From the NCBI RefSeq assembly GCF_001423965.1, contig NZ_LMPV01000001.1, forward strand, positions 819,908 through 883,907: a DNA stretch of 64,000 nucleotides, given 5' to 3'. Both the position numbers and the translations under genes were made by a program. This document shows positions 8,989-17,389 of this stretch, in pieces. Source of the DNA: Exiguobacterium sp. Leaf196 (GTDB taxonomy: Bacteria > Bacillota > Bacilli > Exiguobacteriales > Exiguobacteriaceae). Position 1 is the first letter of the stretch. Each line of letters starts with the position of its first letter. The notes beneath the pieces were generated by a model. That model was not told the origin of the DNA. It saw nothing but the letters and a program-made list of their open reading frames with translations, and did not search any database.

Positions 8989-9894
8989 TCATATATCCTC
9001 ATATAGATTAACTATTTTTTTGGCTTCATTTCTTAATATGTCTTGTAAGTACAAGGGATGAATAACAACTACACCTGATCTGAAGCTTAATAAAATGTTG
9101 ATTAACCATTCCGCATGTAAAGGTGAAGGTAACAATAAAGTCATCGTAACACTACCATCTTCTTCAAAAACCATCGATTGATGCTGAAAATGGTTTAAGA
9201 CTACATGAATGGATTCAGGATGAACTCTTAACGTGATACTTTCCCGTGCGGGTTTCACGACAGCTCTGTCTCCAGGAATGGGATGGTTATCCTGAATAGA
9301 TGTTGAAAGTCTTTGAAGGTTGAGCATATGTGACACTTTGAATTCGCGGTAATCATTTCTTAAATAACAATAAGCATAAAGGTACCATGTACGAAATTTA
9401 TATCGTAGAAAAATGGGATCTACTTCTCGAATGGTCTGTTCCTTTTGAGCACTGATGTATTGAAACAGAACTCTTTTTGATTCTTTGATACTCTTTTGAA
9501 GATCAATTAAGAAAGTAGGCTCAATGGATTGATCAGCTAAATCAATGTGTAAATGGTTATTTTGTTCTTCTGTCGTAAGAATCGATAGCCGTTCTAGCGT
9601 ATTTTTTAAATCTTGATCATGTAATTGCGCTGATAAACTTTTCATTAAAGATAGAACATCGACCATAGAAGACGCATTTAAAAAGGTCTTATCCCATTTA
9701 TAATTCTCAATAATACCGAAACCTCCATTAGTTCCATGATAAGAAGTAACGGGAATTCCAGCTGCACTAATGGTTTCGATATCTCGATAAATCGTTCTCT
9801 GAGAGACATTTAATTCACTAGCTAATTGAGCGGCCGAGATCGTAGAGCGATGCAGTAACTTAAATATGATAGTCAGTAATCGTTCGAGTTTCAA
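8989..9894 (-). CDS. WYL-domain transcriptional regulator
   Basis: 301 residues from a TTG start. AAAGGAG lies six bases upstream of this TTG, while the in-frame ATG at 9948 has no ribosome binding site. The N-terminal HTH (about 2-60) reads AAQLASELNVSQRTIYRDIETI and a WYL ligand-sensing domain follows (about 130-300; RTWYLYAYCY). It is a YafY/DeoR-like regulator, probably for the adjacent DinB gene, though no operator was identified. Confidence 0.85.
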   Translation of the reverse strand: MKLERLLTIIFKLLHRSTISAAQLASELNVSQRTIYRDIETISAAGIPVTSYHGTNGGFGIIENYKWDKTFLNASSMVDVLSLMKSLSAQLHDQDLKNTLERLSILTTEEQNNHLHIDLADQSIEPTFLIDLQKSIKESKRVLFQYISAQKEQTIREVDPIFLRYKFRTWYLYAYCYLRNDYREFKVSHMLNLQRLSTSIQDNHPIPGDRAVVKPARESITLRVHPESIHVVLNHFQHQSMVFEEDGSVTMTLLLPSPLHAEWLINILLSFRSGVVVIHPLYLQDILRNEAKKIVNLYEDI

Positions 9895-10319
9895 AAAATT
9901 CTCCTTTGTATTAAGCACGACTATAGTTTGAACCGTCATTCCATACAAATAATTACGTTTAGTATAATTGATTTATTCGTTCTATGGAGAGATTAAAAAG
10001 TACTTCGTAATGAATTGAATCAAAATCCAAAGAAAAAAGTATGCATCGCGCATACTTTTTGTGGTTTTCCTTATCTTATTAGATATGTTTGAGTTGTGAA
10101 TCTAATTCAATATGTAATTTTGACCTATTTCTTTAAGAATTTATTCGGCGATAAGACAGCTACCACTTTGAAGTCGGGAAGCTAACACCAAAAAAATGAA
10201 AATTACTTATGAATCATAAAAATGTAAAATCAAGGGTTACGTATGGAAAAGGAAGTATGTTAAAATTCGGTTCAATTCAAATAAAGTCCTTATCTAAATA
10301 AGAAGGAGAGTGGGAAAAA
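9895..10319. other. AT-rich intergenic stretch
   Basis: 425 bases without a recognisable gene. They hold the hairpin at 10034-10060 and a run of weakly paired sequence at about 10,150-10,190 (GATAAGACAGCTACC onward) that matched no riboswitch I know. The ribosome binding site of the 33-aa ORF follows at 10302. Confidence 0.4.
10034..10060. terminator. Hairpin with A/T flanks
   Basis: An 11-bp stem AAAAAGTATGC / GCATACTTTTT with a 5-nt loop, ending in T on both strands. It resembles a stand-alone terminator. The same stem recurs at 10515. Confidence 0.6.
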
Positions 10320-10421
10320 ATGAATCAGGTTGCAGCCATAAGTATGCTAGGAAACGTCTTTATTTTTATAGTCGTTTTATACTTTATTTACAAAATGATT
10401 CAATACATTCGACTGAAATGA
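10320..10421 (+). CDS. 33-aa single-span membrane peptide
   Basis: Short ORF beginning MNQVAAISML with one hydrophobic helix at about residues 5-24 and a basic C-terminus (KMIQYIRLK). AAGGAGAG lies ten bases before the ATG. A hairpin terminator follows about 90 bases later. No homologue was recognised. The ribosome binding site and clean membrane profile argue for a real small protein. Confidence 0.5.
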   Translation: MNQVAAISMLGNVFIFIVVLYFIYKMIQYIRLK

Positions 10422-10514
10422 TCCGTCATCCTATAAAATGAACAATGGATGGTTCGATAAAAAAATAATGAGATACATTTTAATGAAACATAGTTGAAAG
10501 TGAATGCTAAAGAG

Positions 10515-10546
10515 CAAAAAAGTATGCGCCGGCGCATACTTTTTTG
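10515..10546. terminator. Perfect palindromic terminator
   Basis: 32-nt palindrome centred at 10530/10531 (AAAAAAGTATGCGCC and its complement), with T-runs on both strands. It sits between the 33-aa ORF and the broken DUF2164 gene. Confidence 0.8.
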
Positions 10547-10581
10547 TAGAGGATGACAAAAGATCTCTGCTAAAAAATATA

Positions 10582-10823
10582 TTATGGAGATACGGGACGC
10601 TTGAGCGTTAACAATTCATCGTCGAGTGACGCGAATGACTTAACACAGCCGCATGAGCGTCTTGAATTCCAATATTATAAAAGTGAATAGCAACTGACTC
10701 TTTGATGAAATCAAAAACACGTTCTGCGGCGAACTCAGACAGCTCTTCGTTGCGCTCTTCTAAGAAAAAATCTTAAATAGACTGGATAATTTGTTGTTGT
10801 TCTTTACTAAATCGATTGAACAT
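10582..10823 (-). pseudogene. DUF2164 gene, disrupted
   Basis: Reading leftward from ATG 10823 gives MFNRFSKEQQQIIQSI, then a TAA at 10775-10773, then DFFLEERNEELSEFAAERV and FIKESVAIHFYNIGIQDA in the same frame. The expected C-terminus (SLDDELLTLKRP) appears only in another frame, ending at 10582. DUF2164 proteins typically read IQDFF here, so CAA to TAA plus a frameshift is the simplest history. The product cannot be made intact. Confidence 0.8.
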
Positions 10824-10936
10824 AACGACACTCTCTTTATTTTTGTTGATCTCTGAATGATCTAAAAAAATTACAAGAGAATGTATTTTAAAATCACAGT
10901 CTATATTTTGTCGTAAAAAAATGTACATGCCTTCCT

Positions 10937-11350
10937 TTAAAATGTTGCTTTCAATTTCTGAAGCATCCCATCCCAACCTTGGTCCATAAAGTTACGGACA
11001 CGACCTTGTGGCTGATTTGCTTTCGGCACAAGGTCATCAGCGTTTTTCCATCCGCTGTGTGTCACAGTGAAAAGGGTAAGGTCGTTCAATGGAGTTAGGG
11101 AGAAGGTCACGATCCATCCATCTTCATCCCAACTAAACGATAATTCTCTTTCTGGTTGTACGTTTAATACCGTGCAAGGAGATGGACCAAAAGGAGATTG
11201 AATATGAAACACACATCCTGTTTGTGCGACAAGGTCGTTTGGCATAAACCATTTAGATAAAGAGCGAGCCGTCGAGACATTCGCCCATACCTGTTCAATG
11301 GGATTGTTGATCTTAATGGAATGTTGAATATCTTTCACAGATTGATTCAT
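10937..11350 (-). CDS. SRPBCC / AHSA1-family protein
   Basis: 137 residues with the START-like AHSA1 pattern: IEQVWANVSTARSLSKWF at the N-terminus, strands around FSWDEDGWIVTFSL, and the C-terminal helix FMDQGWDGMLQKLK. Such proteins bind small hydrophobic ligands or assist chaperones; many are uncharacterised. AGGTGG precedes the ATG. It may be cotranscribed with the broken DUF2164 gene downstream. Confidence 0.8.
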   Translation of the reverse strand: MNQSVKDIQHSIKINNPIEQVWANVSTARSLSKWFMPNDLVAQTGCVFHIQSPFGPSPCTVLNVQPERELSFSWDEDGWIVTFSLTPLNDLTLFTVTHSGWKNADDLVPKANQPQGRVRNFMDQGWDGMLQKLKATF

Positions 11351-11424
11351 CGTTTACAACCACCTATTCTTTTTTAATATATTTTATTCTAATTCTATCC
11401 TCAATTTTTTCTCAATGATATACA

Positions 11425-11452
11425 AAAATGATCTTAGCGCTGAGGTCATTTT
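11425..11452 (-). terminator. Terminator of the PadR-HAAS unit
   Basis: On the minus strand, AAAATGACC and GATCATTTTT pair with one G-U and are followed by T. It lies 25 bases beyond the stop of the membrane gene. Confidence 0.75.
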
Positions 11453-11476
11453 AAGTATCAGAACCAAATCGTTGCT

Positions 11477-12235
11477 TCAGTGCTTTGAGACGTTTGACTG
11501 ATCTTGTTTAGATTCGCGAATAAAAGCGACTGTCATTGTAATGGCAGCAACAGCATATCCGACGAGTACAGAGGTCAATTCCGACCAATCAAATACAGAA
11601 CGGAGAATGATTTGGGGAACAAAATAGACGAGCAATGCACTCGGCAAAATCCATGTCTTCGTCTTCCATGCCGTGACGAGAATCCAGAGAATCAATAGGG
11701 CACCAATCATCCAGCTGACGCTTGGGGATAACGTGATCTTTGGTGAATCGACAAGTCCGTTGACGATCAATAGTCCGACGATTAACAGAAAATGAATACT
11801 ACCATGAATGCCGTAACGCATGATAAGAGGGCGCGCTCCATCACGTAAAGCATCTTGACGGAAGAGAAACGCCAAGGTGGTCAGGTAAACGGCACTAATC
11901 AACAGGAAACCGCCAACGAGCAAGATACTGAACGTCGTTGTACCATTCAAGAGGTTTTGAAGATAGAGAAAACTGGATGCGCCGAGAAAAACTTGCAAGA
12001 CGATCCAAAACGCTTCTTTTGGATCAAATGCCATCTCTTTAGAAATCGATTGGATGTAATCAGCGGGACTATCACCCGTGATCGCGCGAACGGATTTTCC
12101 GTCTGCTTCCGCTTCGATCAGGTGATCTTCGAGTTCTTTGACAATCTCGTTCGTCGCCAATTCATTTTTACCCGAAGCAAGTAGGTATACCTTTAAGTCT
12201 TCCAAAAATCGTGTTGATTCCGTCGATAGGGTCAT
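11477..12235 (-). CDS. HAAS-domain membrane protein
   Basis: 252 residues. A soluble N-terminal HAAS-like region (about 1-70; LLASGKNELATNEIVKELEDHL) is followed by about six membrane helices. HAAS domains are commonly encoded next to PadR regulators, as here, where the start follows the PadR stop by one base. Its function is unknown. By context it is a membrane effector controlled by the PadR protein. Confidence 0.75.
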   Translation of the reverse strand: MTLSTESTRFLEDLKVYLLASGKNELATNEIVKELEDHLIEAEADGKSVRAITGDSPADYIQSISKEMAFDPKEAFWIVLQVFLGASSFLYLQNLLNGTTTFSILLVGGFLLISAVYLTTLAFLFRQDALRDGARPLIMRYGIHGSIHFLLIVGLLIVNGLVDSPKITLSPSVSWMIGALLILWILVTAWKTKTWILPSALLVYFVPQIILRSVFDWSELTSVLVGYAVAAITMTVAFIRESKQDQSNVSKH

Positions 12236-12236
12236 C

Positions 12237-12560
12237 TCATTCGTCCTCCTTTAAAATGCTTTCGACACTCGTTGAAAGGTGATGCCATCTTTGTTTGAAA
12301 GCGGCGAGTTCTTCAACACCGCTCGTCGTGATCGAATAATACTTTCGTTTTGGACCGGACGGGGAGACGCGAGAGGTTGCTTCGATCCAGTCCAGTTTTT
12401 GCATCCGAATCAATAGAGGATAGATCGTTCCCTCACTGATGTCGGCGAATCCGTACGCTTTCAGTTTCGTCGCCAGTTCATAGCCATAAATCTCTTCTTC
12501 CGCAATCAGTGCGAGTAAGCAACCGTCGAGAATTCCTTTTAACATTTGCGTCGATGACAT
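12237..12560 (-). CDS. PadR-family transcriptional regulator
   Basis: 107 residues from the second ATG, seven bases after GGAAG; the ATG at 12566 is too close to that site. It has the PadR winged helix: ILDGCLLALIAEEEIYGYEL, then EGTIYPLLIRMQKLDWIEA and the wing KRKYYSITTSGVEEL. It probably represses its own operon through the repeats at 12585 and 12618. Confidence 0.9.
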   Translation of the reverse strand: MSSTQMLKGILDGCLLALIAEEEIYGYELATKLKAYGFADISEGTIYPLLIRMQKLDWIEATSRVSPSGPKRKYYSITTSGVEELAAFKQRWHHLSTSVESILKEDE

Positions 12561-12584
12561 CCGCATCTTCCTTTCGCTACTTGG

Positions 12585-12632
12585 TATTACAAGGTAATGA
12601 TACGCTATGCTATTTTGTATTGCAAGGTAGTG
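12585..12632 (-). promoter_or_regulatory. PadR promoter with two repeated operator elements
   Basis: Minus-strand promoter with -35 TTGCAA (12620-12625), a 17-base spacer and -10 TATCAT (12597-12602). Two near-identical 15-mers, TATTACAAGGTAATG (12585-12599) and TATTGCAAGGTAGTG (12618-12632), are offset by 33 bp and cover the -10 and -35 boxes. This placement suits autorepression by PadR. Confidence 0.6.
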
Positions 12633-12685
12633 AGTAAAATAAATCCAATGAATTTTAGGATGGTGCTTTCGCGATGAATTGATAT

Positions 12686-12697
12686 GTAATATATTAC
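12686..12697. promoter_or_regulatory. Palindrome ahead of the GntR gene
   Basis: The perfect palindrome GTAATATATTAC ends four bases before the start codon at 12702. It is a possible autoregulatory site for the FadR-type regulator. It is short and AT-rich, so could be chance. Confidence 0.35.
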
Positions 12698-12701
12698 TTG
12701 T

Positions 12702-13367
12702 ATGAAACCTACAAATGATTTAGCCATTGCACGACTTCCTTTAAGTGAGGAAGTGTATCGACGCTTGCAACACCACATCATCACCTTACGTCTTGCCCCA
12801 GGAGAAAAGGTGAACGATCAAGCACTCGCGGAAGCGTTCGGTGTCAGTCGGACACCGGTCCGCGAAGCCTTGAAACGACTCGAAGAGGAGGGATTGATTT
12901 TAGCAAAACGGGGTTCACGGACGATCGTGACGGAACTCGATGCCGAACAGGCACAGCAAACCTATCCAATCATTGCGACACTGCATGGGTTAGCGGCGCG
13001 TTTAGCAGGACCAATGCTGACGGATGACGATCTAACGAGTCTAAAGTCGATTCATCAACAATTCACGACGGCAATTGATCAGCAGGATACAGAGGCGGCA
13101 CTAGCACTTGACGATGCCTTTCACGATGTCTTCGTGCAGCGCAGTCAAAACGATCAACTACGAGAGACAATCCGTCGGTTGACCCCGTTGATCCGCCGGC
13201 TCGAATATGCTCAGTTTGATCGTCTCGGACGCCAGTCGATTGCCGATCATGCAACGATTTTAGATGCATGTCAACAACAGGATGTCGAGCAACTCGTCCA
13301 GGCGACGGAGCATAATTGGAACGGGCTCGGACGTCTACTCGTCTCGACACTAAAGGAGGAGAGCTGA
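12702..13367 (+). CDS. GntR-family regulator, FCD/FadR subfamily
   Basis: 221 residues. The winged helix (about 13-75) includes LRLAPGEKVNDQALAEAFG and SRTPVREALKRLEEEGLI. An all-helical FCD effector domain (about 85-215) carries the metal-site Asp and His residues (DDAFHDVF). No Shine-Dalgarno sequence is visible before the ATG. The stop overlaps the next start (TGATG), so it is translationally coupled to the transporter it probably controls. Confidence 0.9.
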   Translation: MKPTNDLAIARLPLSEEVYRRLQHHIITLRLAPGEKVNDQALAEAFGVSRTPVREALKRLEEEGLILAKRGSRTIVTELDAEQAQQTYPIIATLHGLAARLAGPMLTDDDLTSLKSIHQQFTTAIDQQDTEAALALDDAFHDVFVQRSQNDQLRETIRRLTPLIRRLEYAQFDRLGRQSIADHATILDACQQQDVEQLVQATEHNWNGLGRLLVSTLKEES

Positions 13368-14299
13368 TGCGACCGATCATTTATGGAATTTTAGCGGCAA
13401 TGTTTTTTGCCGTCACCTTCATCTTGAATCAATCGATGCAAGGGGCAGGCGGTCACTGGATTTATAGTGCATCGCTTCGCTTTTTCCTGATGTTGCCGTT
13501 CTTTATCGTCATCGTCATGATGCGACGGGGGATCGGGCGCGTCTTCCAGGCGCTTCGAGCCGATATCGGCTTTTGGTTACTGTATGGAACGATCGGCTTC
13601 GGACTGTTCTACGGCAGCATCTGTTTTGCTGCTGACTACGCACCAGGCTGGTTGATTGCCGGGACATGGCAGTTGACGATTTTAGCGGGACCGTTGCTTG
13701 CCCCCTTGTTCAACCAACGGATCCCGTGGTCAGCACTGAAGTATTCCGTCCTGATCGTCCTCGGTGTCGTCGTCATGCAACTATCGGTCGCGGGAAGCCT
13801 ATCGCTGCAGTCACTGTTGTTCGGTGCCTTACCGGTCCTCGTCGCGGCAATTGCCTATCCACTCGGGAACCGGAAGATGATGGAACGCTATGGGAACGAG
13901 CTCGATGTGTTTGAACGGATTCTCGGAATGACACTTGCCAGTCTACCGTTTTGGATCGTTCTTTCCGTGATTGCCTACATACAGGTCGGATTGCCGAGTG
14001 TCAATCAAGTGACCCAGTCCGGATTCGTCGCGTTGTTCTCCGGCGTCATCGCAACGTCGCTTTTCTTCTACGCGACGTCGCTCGTTCGGACAGATCCGGT
14101 TCGGTTAGCAGCGATCGAAGCAACGCAATCGTTCGAGATTGTCTTTACCGTATTCGGAGAGATTCTTTTCCTTCACGCGGCACTACCAACGGGACTCGCG
14201 ACACTCGGAATCATCCTCGTCATGCTCGGGATGACGTTGCATAGTTTGAATCAGGCAGAGCGAACCGTCGTTCGTTCCGCTAAACGAAAAATCAATTGA
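13367..14299 (+). CDS. EmrE-type DMT superfamily transporter
   Basis: 310 residues with about ten membrane helices, starting MRPIIYGILAAMFFAVTFIL. The AAMFFAVTFILNQSM start and GTWQLTILAGPLLAPLF fit the putative multidrug-resistance efflux family (Pfam EmrE, drug/metabolite transporter). The start overlaps the GntR stop by one base, after GGAGAG. The substrate is unknown. It forms an operon with gntR and the DUF554 gene. Confidence 0.85.
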   Translation: MRPIIYGILAAMFFAVTFILNQSMQGAGGHWIYSASLRFFLMLPFFIVIVMMRRGIGRVFQALRADIGFWLLYGTIGFGLFYGSICFAADYAPGWLIAGTWQLTILAGPLLAPLFNQRIPWSALKYSVLIVLGVVVMQLSVAGSLSLQSLLFGALPVLVAAIAYPLGNRKMMERYGNELDVFERILGMTLASLPFWIVLSVIAYIQVGLPSVNQVTQSGFVALFSGVIATSLFFYATSLVRTDPVRLAAIEATQSFEIVFTVFGEILFLHAALPTGLATLGIILVMLGMTLHSLNQAERTVVRSAKRKIN

Positions 14300-14315
14300 G
14301 AAAGTAGGCTGTCAG

Positions 14316-15020
14316 ATGGTTTTAACAGGTACACTCGTCAATACCGTCCTGATCATCATCGGGACGTTGCTTGGATTAATGTTCCACCGGATTCCGGAAC
14401 GCATGAAGGAGACCGTCCTGCAGGCGATTGGACTTGCTGTCGTCGTGCTCGGAATGCAGATGGGGATGAAAAGCACGAACTTCTTGATCGTCATCGGTAG
14501 TCTTGTTCTCGGTGGTGCAATCGGCGAGTGGTTTCGGCTCGATGAGAAACTCGACCGGATGGGAGTGTGGCTCGAACGTAAGATCAGTCGTGGTCGTCCG
14601 TCGAACATCGCGGAAGGATTCGTGACAGCGACGTTAATTTTCGTCATTGGCGCGATGGGTGTGTTAGGAGCCCTCGACGGTGGACTACGCCAGGATCACG
14701 ACGTCCTTTATACGAAAGGATTGATTGACGGTTTTACGGCTCTCGTCCTTAGTTCAACGCTCGGGATCGGTGTCATGTTCTCAGCGATTCCCGTCTTTCT
14801 CTATCAAGGGGCGATTGCATTAAGTGCTGTTGCGATCACGAAATTCATTCCCGACGCCGCACTGCAGGAATTTATTCTTGAGATGACGGCGACTGGTGGG
14901 GTGATGATTGCGGCAATCGGTCTTAATCTCGCTGGCATCACGAAGATTCGTGTTGCGAACTTGTTACCGGGAATCGTCATCGTCGCAGTTATCGTCACCG
15001 GTCTCCATCTGTTCTCATGA
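14316..15020 (+). CDS. DUF554 membrane protein
   Basis: 234 residues, YqgA/YdfK-like, with six or seven membrane helices and the family patterns GTLVNTVLIIIGTLLG at the N-terminus and GSLVLGGAIGEW at about 57-68. The biochemical role is unknown. It starts 16 bases after the transporter stop and is closed by a strong terminator, making it the third gene of this operon. Confidence 0.85.
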   Translation: MVLTGTLVNTVLIIIGTLLGLMFHRIPERMKETVLQAIGLAVVVLGMQMGMKSTNFLIVIGSLVLGGAIGEWFRLDEKLDRMGVWLERKISRGRPSNIAEGFVTATLIFVIGAMGVLGALDGGLRQDHDVLYTKGLIDGFTALVLSSTLGIGVMFSAIPVFLYQGAIALSAVAITKFIPDAALQEFILEMTATGGVMIAAIGLNLAGITKIRVANLLPGIVIVAVIVTGLHLFS

Positions 15021-15060
15021 AAAATCCCCACTTATCCGATAACGGACGAGTGGGGATTTT
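15021..15060. terminator. Bidirectional terminator
   Basis: Stem AAAATCCCCACT / AGTGGGGATTTT with inner TCCG/CGGA pairs, between the convergent DUF554 and Nudix genes. Confidence 0.9.
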
Positions 15061-15064
15061 CTGT

Positions 15065-15541
15065 TTATGTCTCGATCAATTCGTGTGTCTCGTAAGCAGT
15101 GATTGTATGTCCATCGTAATGGAAGTCATGCAACAACGGTTGATCCGTTGACAAAGCGACCGGTAAGTAATGCCGGAGATTGCTGATGATTCCCATGTTT
15201 TCATCGTTTAAGATCCAGTCGAGTGTTTTCCAATCAAGGATGCCTTCGATCGTCATGACCGGTGTCGGAAATGGGCGGTCTTTTAGTTCAGCAAGATAGA
15301 GATACATGCCAGACGTTTCTTCCCCGTGTAAGCGAACGATGCCTTTTAGTGTCACCGAATCTAACGGGATGCCGGTCTCTTCGAACGTCTCGCGGATGAC
15401 AGCAACTTCCGGTGTCTCGCCCGGTTCAATCTTGCCGCCGACACCGTTCCACATGCCCATCGCTGGTCGTTTTTGGCGGTTGACGAGTAAAAAACTATCC
15501 GCGTGGCGAATTAAACAAAGCGTATATCGATCCATGTTCAT
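15065..15541 (-). CDS. Nudix hydrolase
   Basis: 158 residues. The complete Nudix box GX5EX7REXXEEXGX is visible as GKIEPGE (about 37-43) followed by RETFEETGI. It resembles 8-oxo-dGTP diphosphatase/MutT proteins, hydrolysing nucleoside diphosphate-X compounds with Mg2+. Its start overlaps the stop of the upstream acetyltransferase (TAATG), so the two are coupled. MDRY two codons later is an alternative start. Confidence 0.9.
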   Translation of the reverse strand: MNMDRYTLCLIRHADSFLLVNRQKRPAMGMWNGVGGKIEPGETPEVAVIRETFEETGIPLDSVTLKGIVRLHGEETSGMYLYLAELKDRPFPTPVMTIEGILDWKTLDWILNDENMGIISNLRHYLPVALSTDQPLLHDFHYDGHTITAYETHELIET

Positions 15542-16284
15542 TACTCCTGTCCTAAAAAGTGAGACTGATACAGCATCTCGAATTGAGCGGGACCTGCGAC
15601 CGGCAATTCGGTCGTCGTCGTGTCTTCGATTCGTAACGTCTGCTCGGTCAACGTCTTTTGACCGCTTGGAGTCCGCATTGCGATGAGACGACCTTTGTTG
15701 AACGGTGAAGCTTCGCTCTGCTGGATGATCTGTTCCATTTTCGATAAGTCACCCTTTGTAATTGCCTTCTCACGGTCGAACTTGTAGCCAGTCACGAACT
15801 CGGCTTGTCCTGTCCGCTGCATTTCGAGAACATCACCTTTGCCAATCCGGTAACTACCGCTAGCGGAATGAACCGTCTCCCCACTCAACGGAACCGGAAC
15901 GAGCGGTAAATTGACACCGAAGCCGGTATCAAGTAGGTGTGTCTCATTCCAAATGATTGCAACGTGTGTCGGTCCCGTCGCTGACCAGGCTGCTGATTTC
16001 TGATCATAGACGGTCGCTTGTACGAGGCGAACGGGACAATTCAGTTCTTGTAGGACACGATGCAGCAGTCCGTTCAAGTCATAACAGACACCACCACGTC
16101 GCTCCGTCAGAAACGTTTCAATGAAGCGCTCGTCGTTAAACGGACGGATTCGTTTCTCAAGCACAGTCGTATTCTCAAACGGTAACTGGTAGGCAAAGGC
16201 TTCGAGTAAGCGAGGTAACTGATCAAACGTGATCGTCTCAAGCGAAAATCCGAGCCGTTGTTCCAAGTCTTTCATCCAATCCAT
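15541..16284 (-). CDS. Arylamine N-acetyltransferase
   Basis: 247 residues. The catalytic triad is visible: Cys67 in RRGGVCYDLN, His in GPTHVAI (about 108) and Asp in LLDTGFG (about 120). It transfers acetyl from acetyl-CoA to aromatic amines or hydrazines in the cytoplasm. AAAGGAGG precedes the ATG. It is the first gene of a two-gene unit with the Nudix hydrolase. Confidence 0.92.
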   Translation of the reverse strand: MDWMKDLEQRLGFSLETITFDQLPRLLEAFAYQLPFENTTVLEKRIRPFNDERFIETFLTERRGGVCYDLNGLLHRVLQELNCPVRLVQATVYDQKSAAWSATGPTHVAIIWNETHLLDTGFGVNLPLVPVPLSGETVHSASGSYRIGKGDVLEMQRTGQAEFVTGYKFDREKAITKGDLSKMEQIIQQSEASPFNKGRLIAMRTPSGQKTLTEQTLRIEDTTTTELPVAGPAQFEMLYQSHFLGQE

Positions 16285-16421
16285 CTGTAATCCCTCCTTT
16301 ATCTACTAACTGATTATCCCATATTGCTTCAGAAAATGTGAATTTGAGCATATATTATCTGAAAATAAGGATAACCCTTTTGTTCGATGGGAATCTTTGA
16401 TATGCTGAAACAGGATTAATT

Positions 16422-16440
16422 AAGAATGATTCTCAATGTC
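16422..16440. promoter_or_regulatory. Fur box
   Basis: AAGAATGATTCTCAATGTC matches 14 of 19 positions of the Fur consensus GATAATGATTATCATTATC. It lies 28 bases before the start of the iron-binding lipoprotein gene, as expected for iron-repressed uptake. Confidence 0.75.
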
Positions 16441-16467
16441 GAATCACGAACTAAAGGAGGTCTCATC

Positions 16468-17388
16468 ATGAGACGGAAAACTTGGATGACAGCGTTGACG
16501 CTCCTCCTGTTGAGCAGTTTGATGCTTGCGGCCTGTTCAGGTCAAGCAGAACAAACAAACGAAAAGACGCGGACGATTACGCATGAGGCAGGAAAAACGA
16601 AAGTGCCGGAGCACCCGAAGAAGATTGTCGCACTTGAATACTCATTCGTTGATGCGTTAGACGAACTTGGGATTATACCAGTCGGAATCGCACAAGAAAA
16701 TAAGACCGATGTCTCCGGATTACTCGGAAAAGACATCGCGTTCACGGAAGTCGGTACACGTCAACAACCGAATCTTGAAGTGATCAGTTCCTTGCAGCCG
16801 GATTTAATCATCGGCGACTTCAACCGTCATAAAGGAATCTACAAGCAACTGCAAAAAATCGCACCGACGATCATCTTGAAGAGTCGGAATGCGACGTACG
16901 AAGAGAACATCGAATCGTTCAAGACGATTGCGGAAGCAGTCGGGAAAACTAAACAGATGGATGACCGACTTGCCCTGCATGAAGAACGATTGAATGTAGC
17001 GAAGAAAAAGGTGGATCCAAACGACGACCGAAAAGTAATGGTTGGTGTCTTCCGCGCCGATTCACTGACGGCACACGGTGAGACGTCGTTTGATGGTGAA
17101 TTACTCGAGAAGATCGGTATCGAGAACGCTGTTACGAAAACAGCGGAACCTACCGTTACGATTACGTTAGAGCAGATGGTCAAATGGGATCCGGACGTCA
17201 TCTTCATGGCGGAAGCCGATCCGAAACTGCTGAAGGAGTGGAAAAACAACCCGCTCTGGAATCAGATCACAGCGGTTAAGAACAAAGAAGTTTATGAAGT
17301 CAATCGTGACCTCTGGACACGCTATCGAGGACTTGACGCTGCAGAACAGATCGTTGACGAAGCGATTCAATTGTTACAACAGAAATAA
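16468..17388 (+). CDS. Iron(III)-chelate-binding lipoprotein, YfmC/FecB-like
   Basis: 306 residues from the ATG after AAAGGAGG; the longer in-frame start at 16426 lies in the Fur box and is unlikely. It has a lipoprotein signal with lipobox LAAC, then a periplasmic-binding-protein-2 fold (VALEYSFVDALDELGIIPVGIA at about 55-76). It most resembles ferric citrate/hydroxamate binders. It delivers Fe(III)-siderophore to the permeases encoded next. Confidence 0.88.
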   Translation: MRRKTWMTALTLLLLSSLMLAACSGQAEQTNEKTRTITHEAGKTKVPEHPKKIVALEYSFVDALDELGIIPVGIAQENKTDVSGLLGKDIAFTEVGTRQQPNLEVISSLQPDLIIGDFNRHKGIYKQLQKIAPTIILKSRNATYEENIESFKTIAEAVGKTKQMDDRLALHEERLNVAKKKVDPNDDRKVMVGVFRADSLTAHGETSFDGELLEKIGIENAVTKTAEPTVTITLEQMVKWDPDVIFMAEADPKLLKEWKNNPLWNQITAVKNKEVYEVNRDLWTRYRGLDAAEQIVDEAIQLLQQK

Positions 17389-17389
17389 T

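Noticed and set aside
10140-10200. Possible riboswitch-like sequence before the 33-aa ORF
   Set aside because: Some short pairings exist but conserved cores of known riboswitch classes are absent and distance to the ORF is long.
10773-10976. 67-aa minus-strand ORF
   Set aside because: It joins the C-terminal region of the AHSA1 gene in another frame to the first 16 codons of the broken DUF2164 gene; no ribosome binding site.
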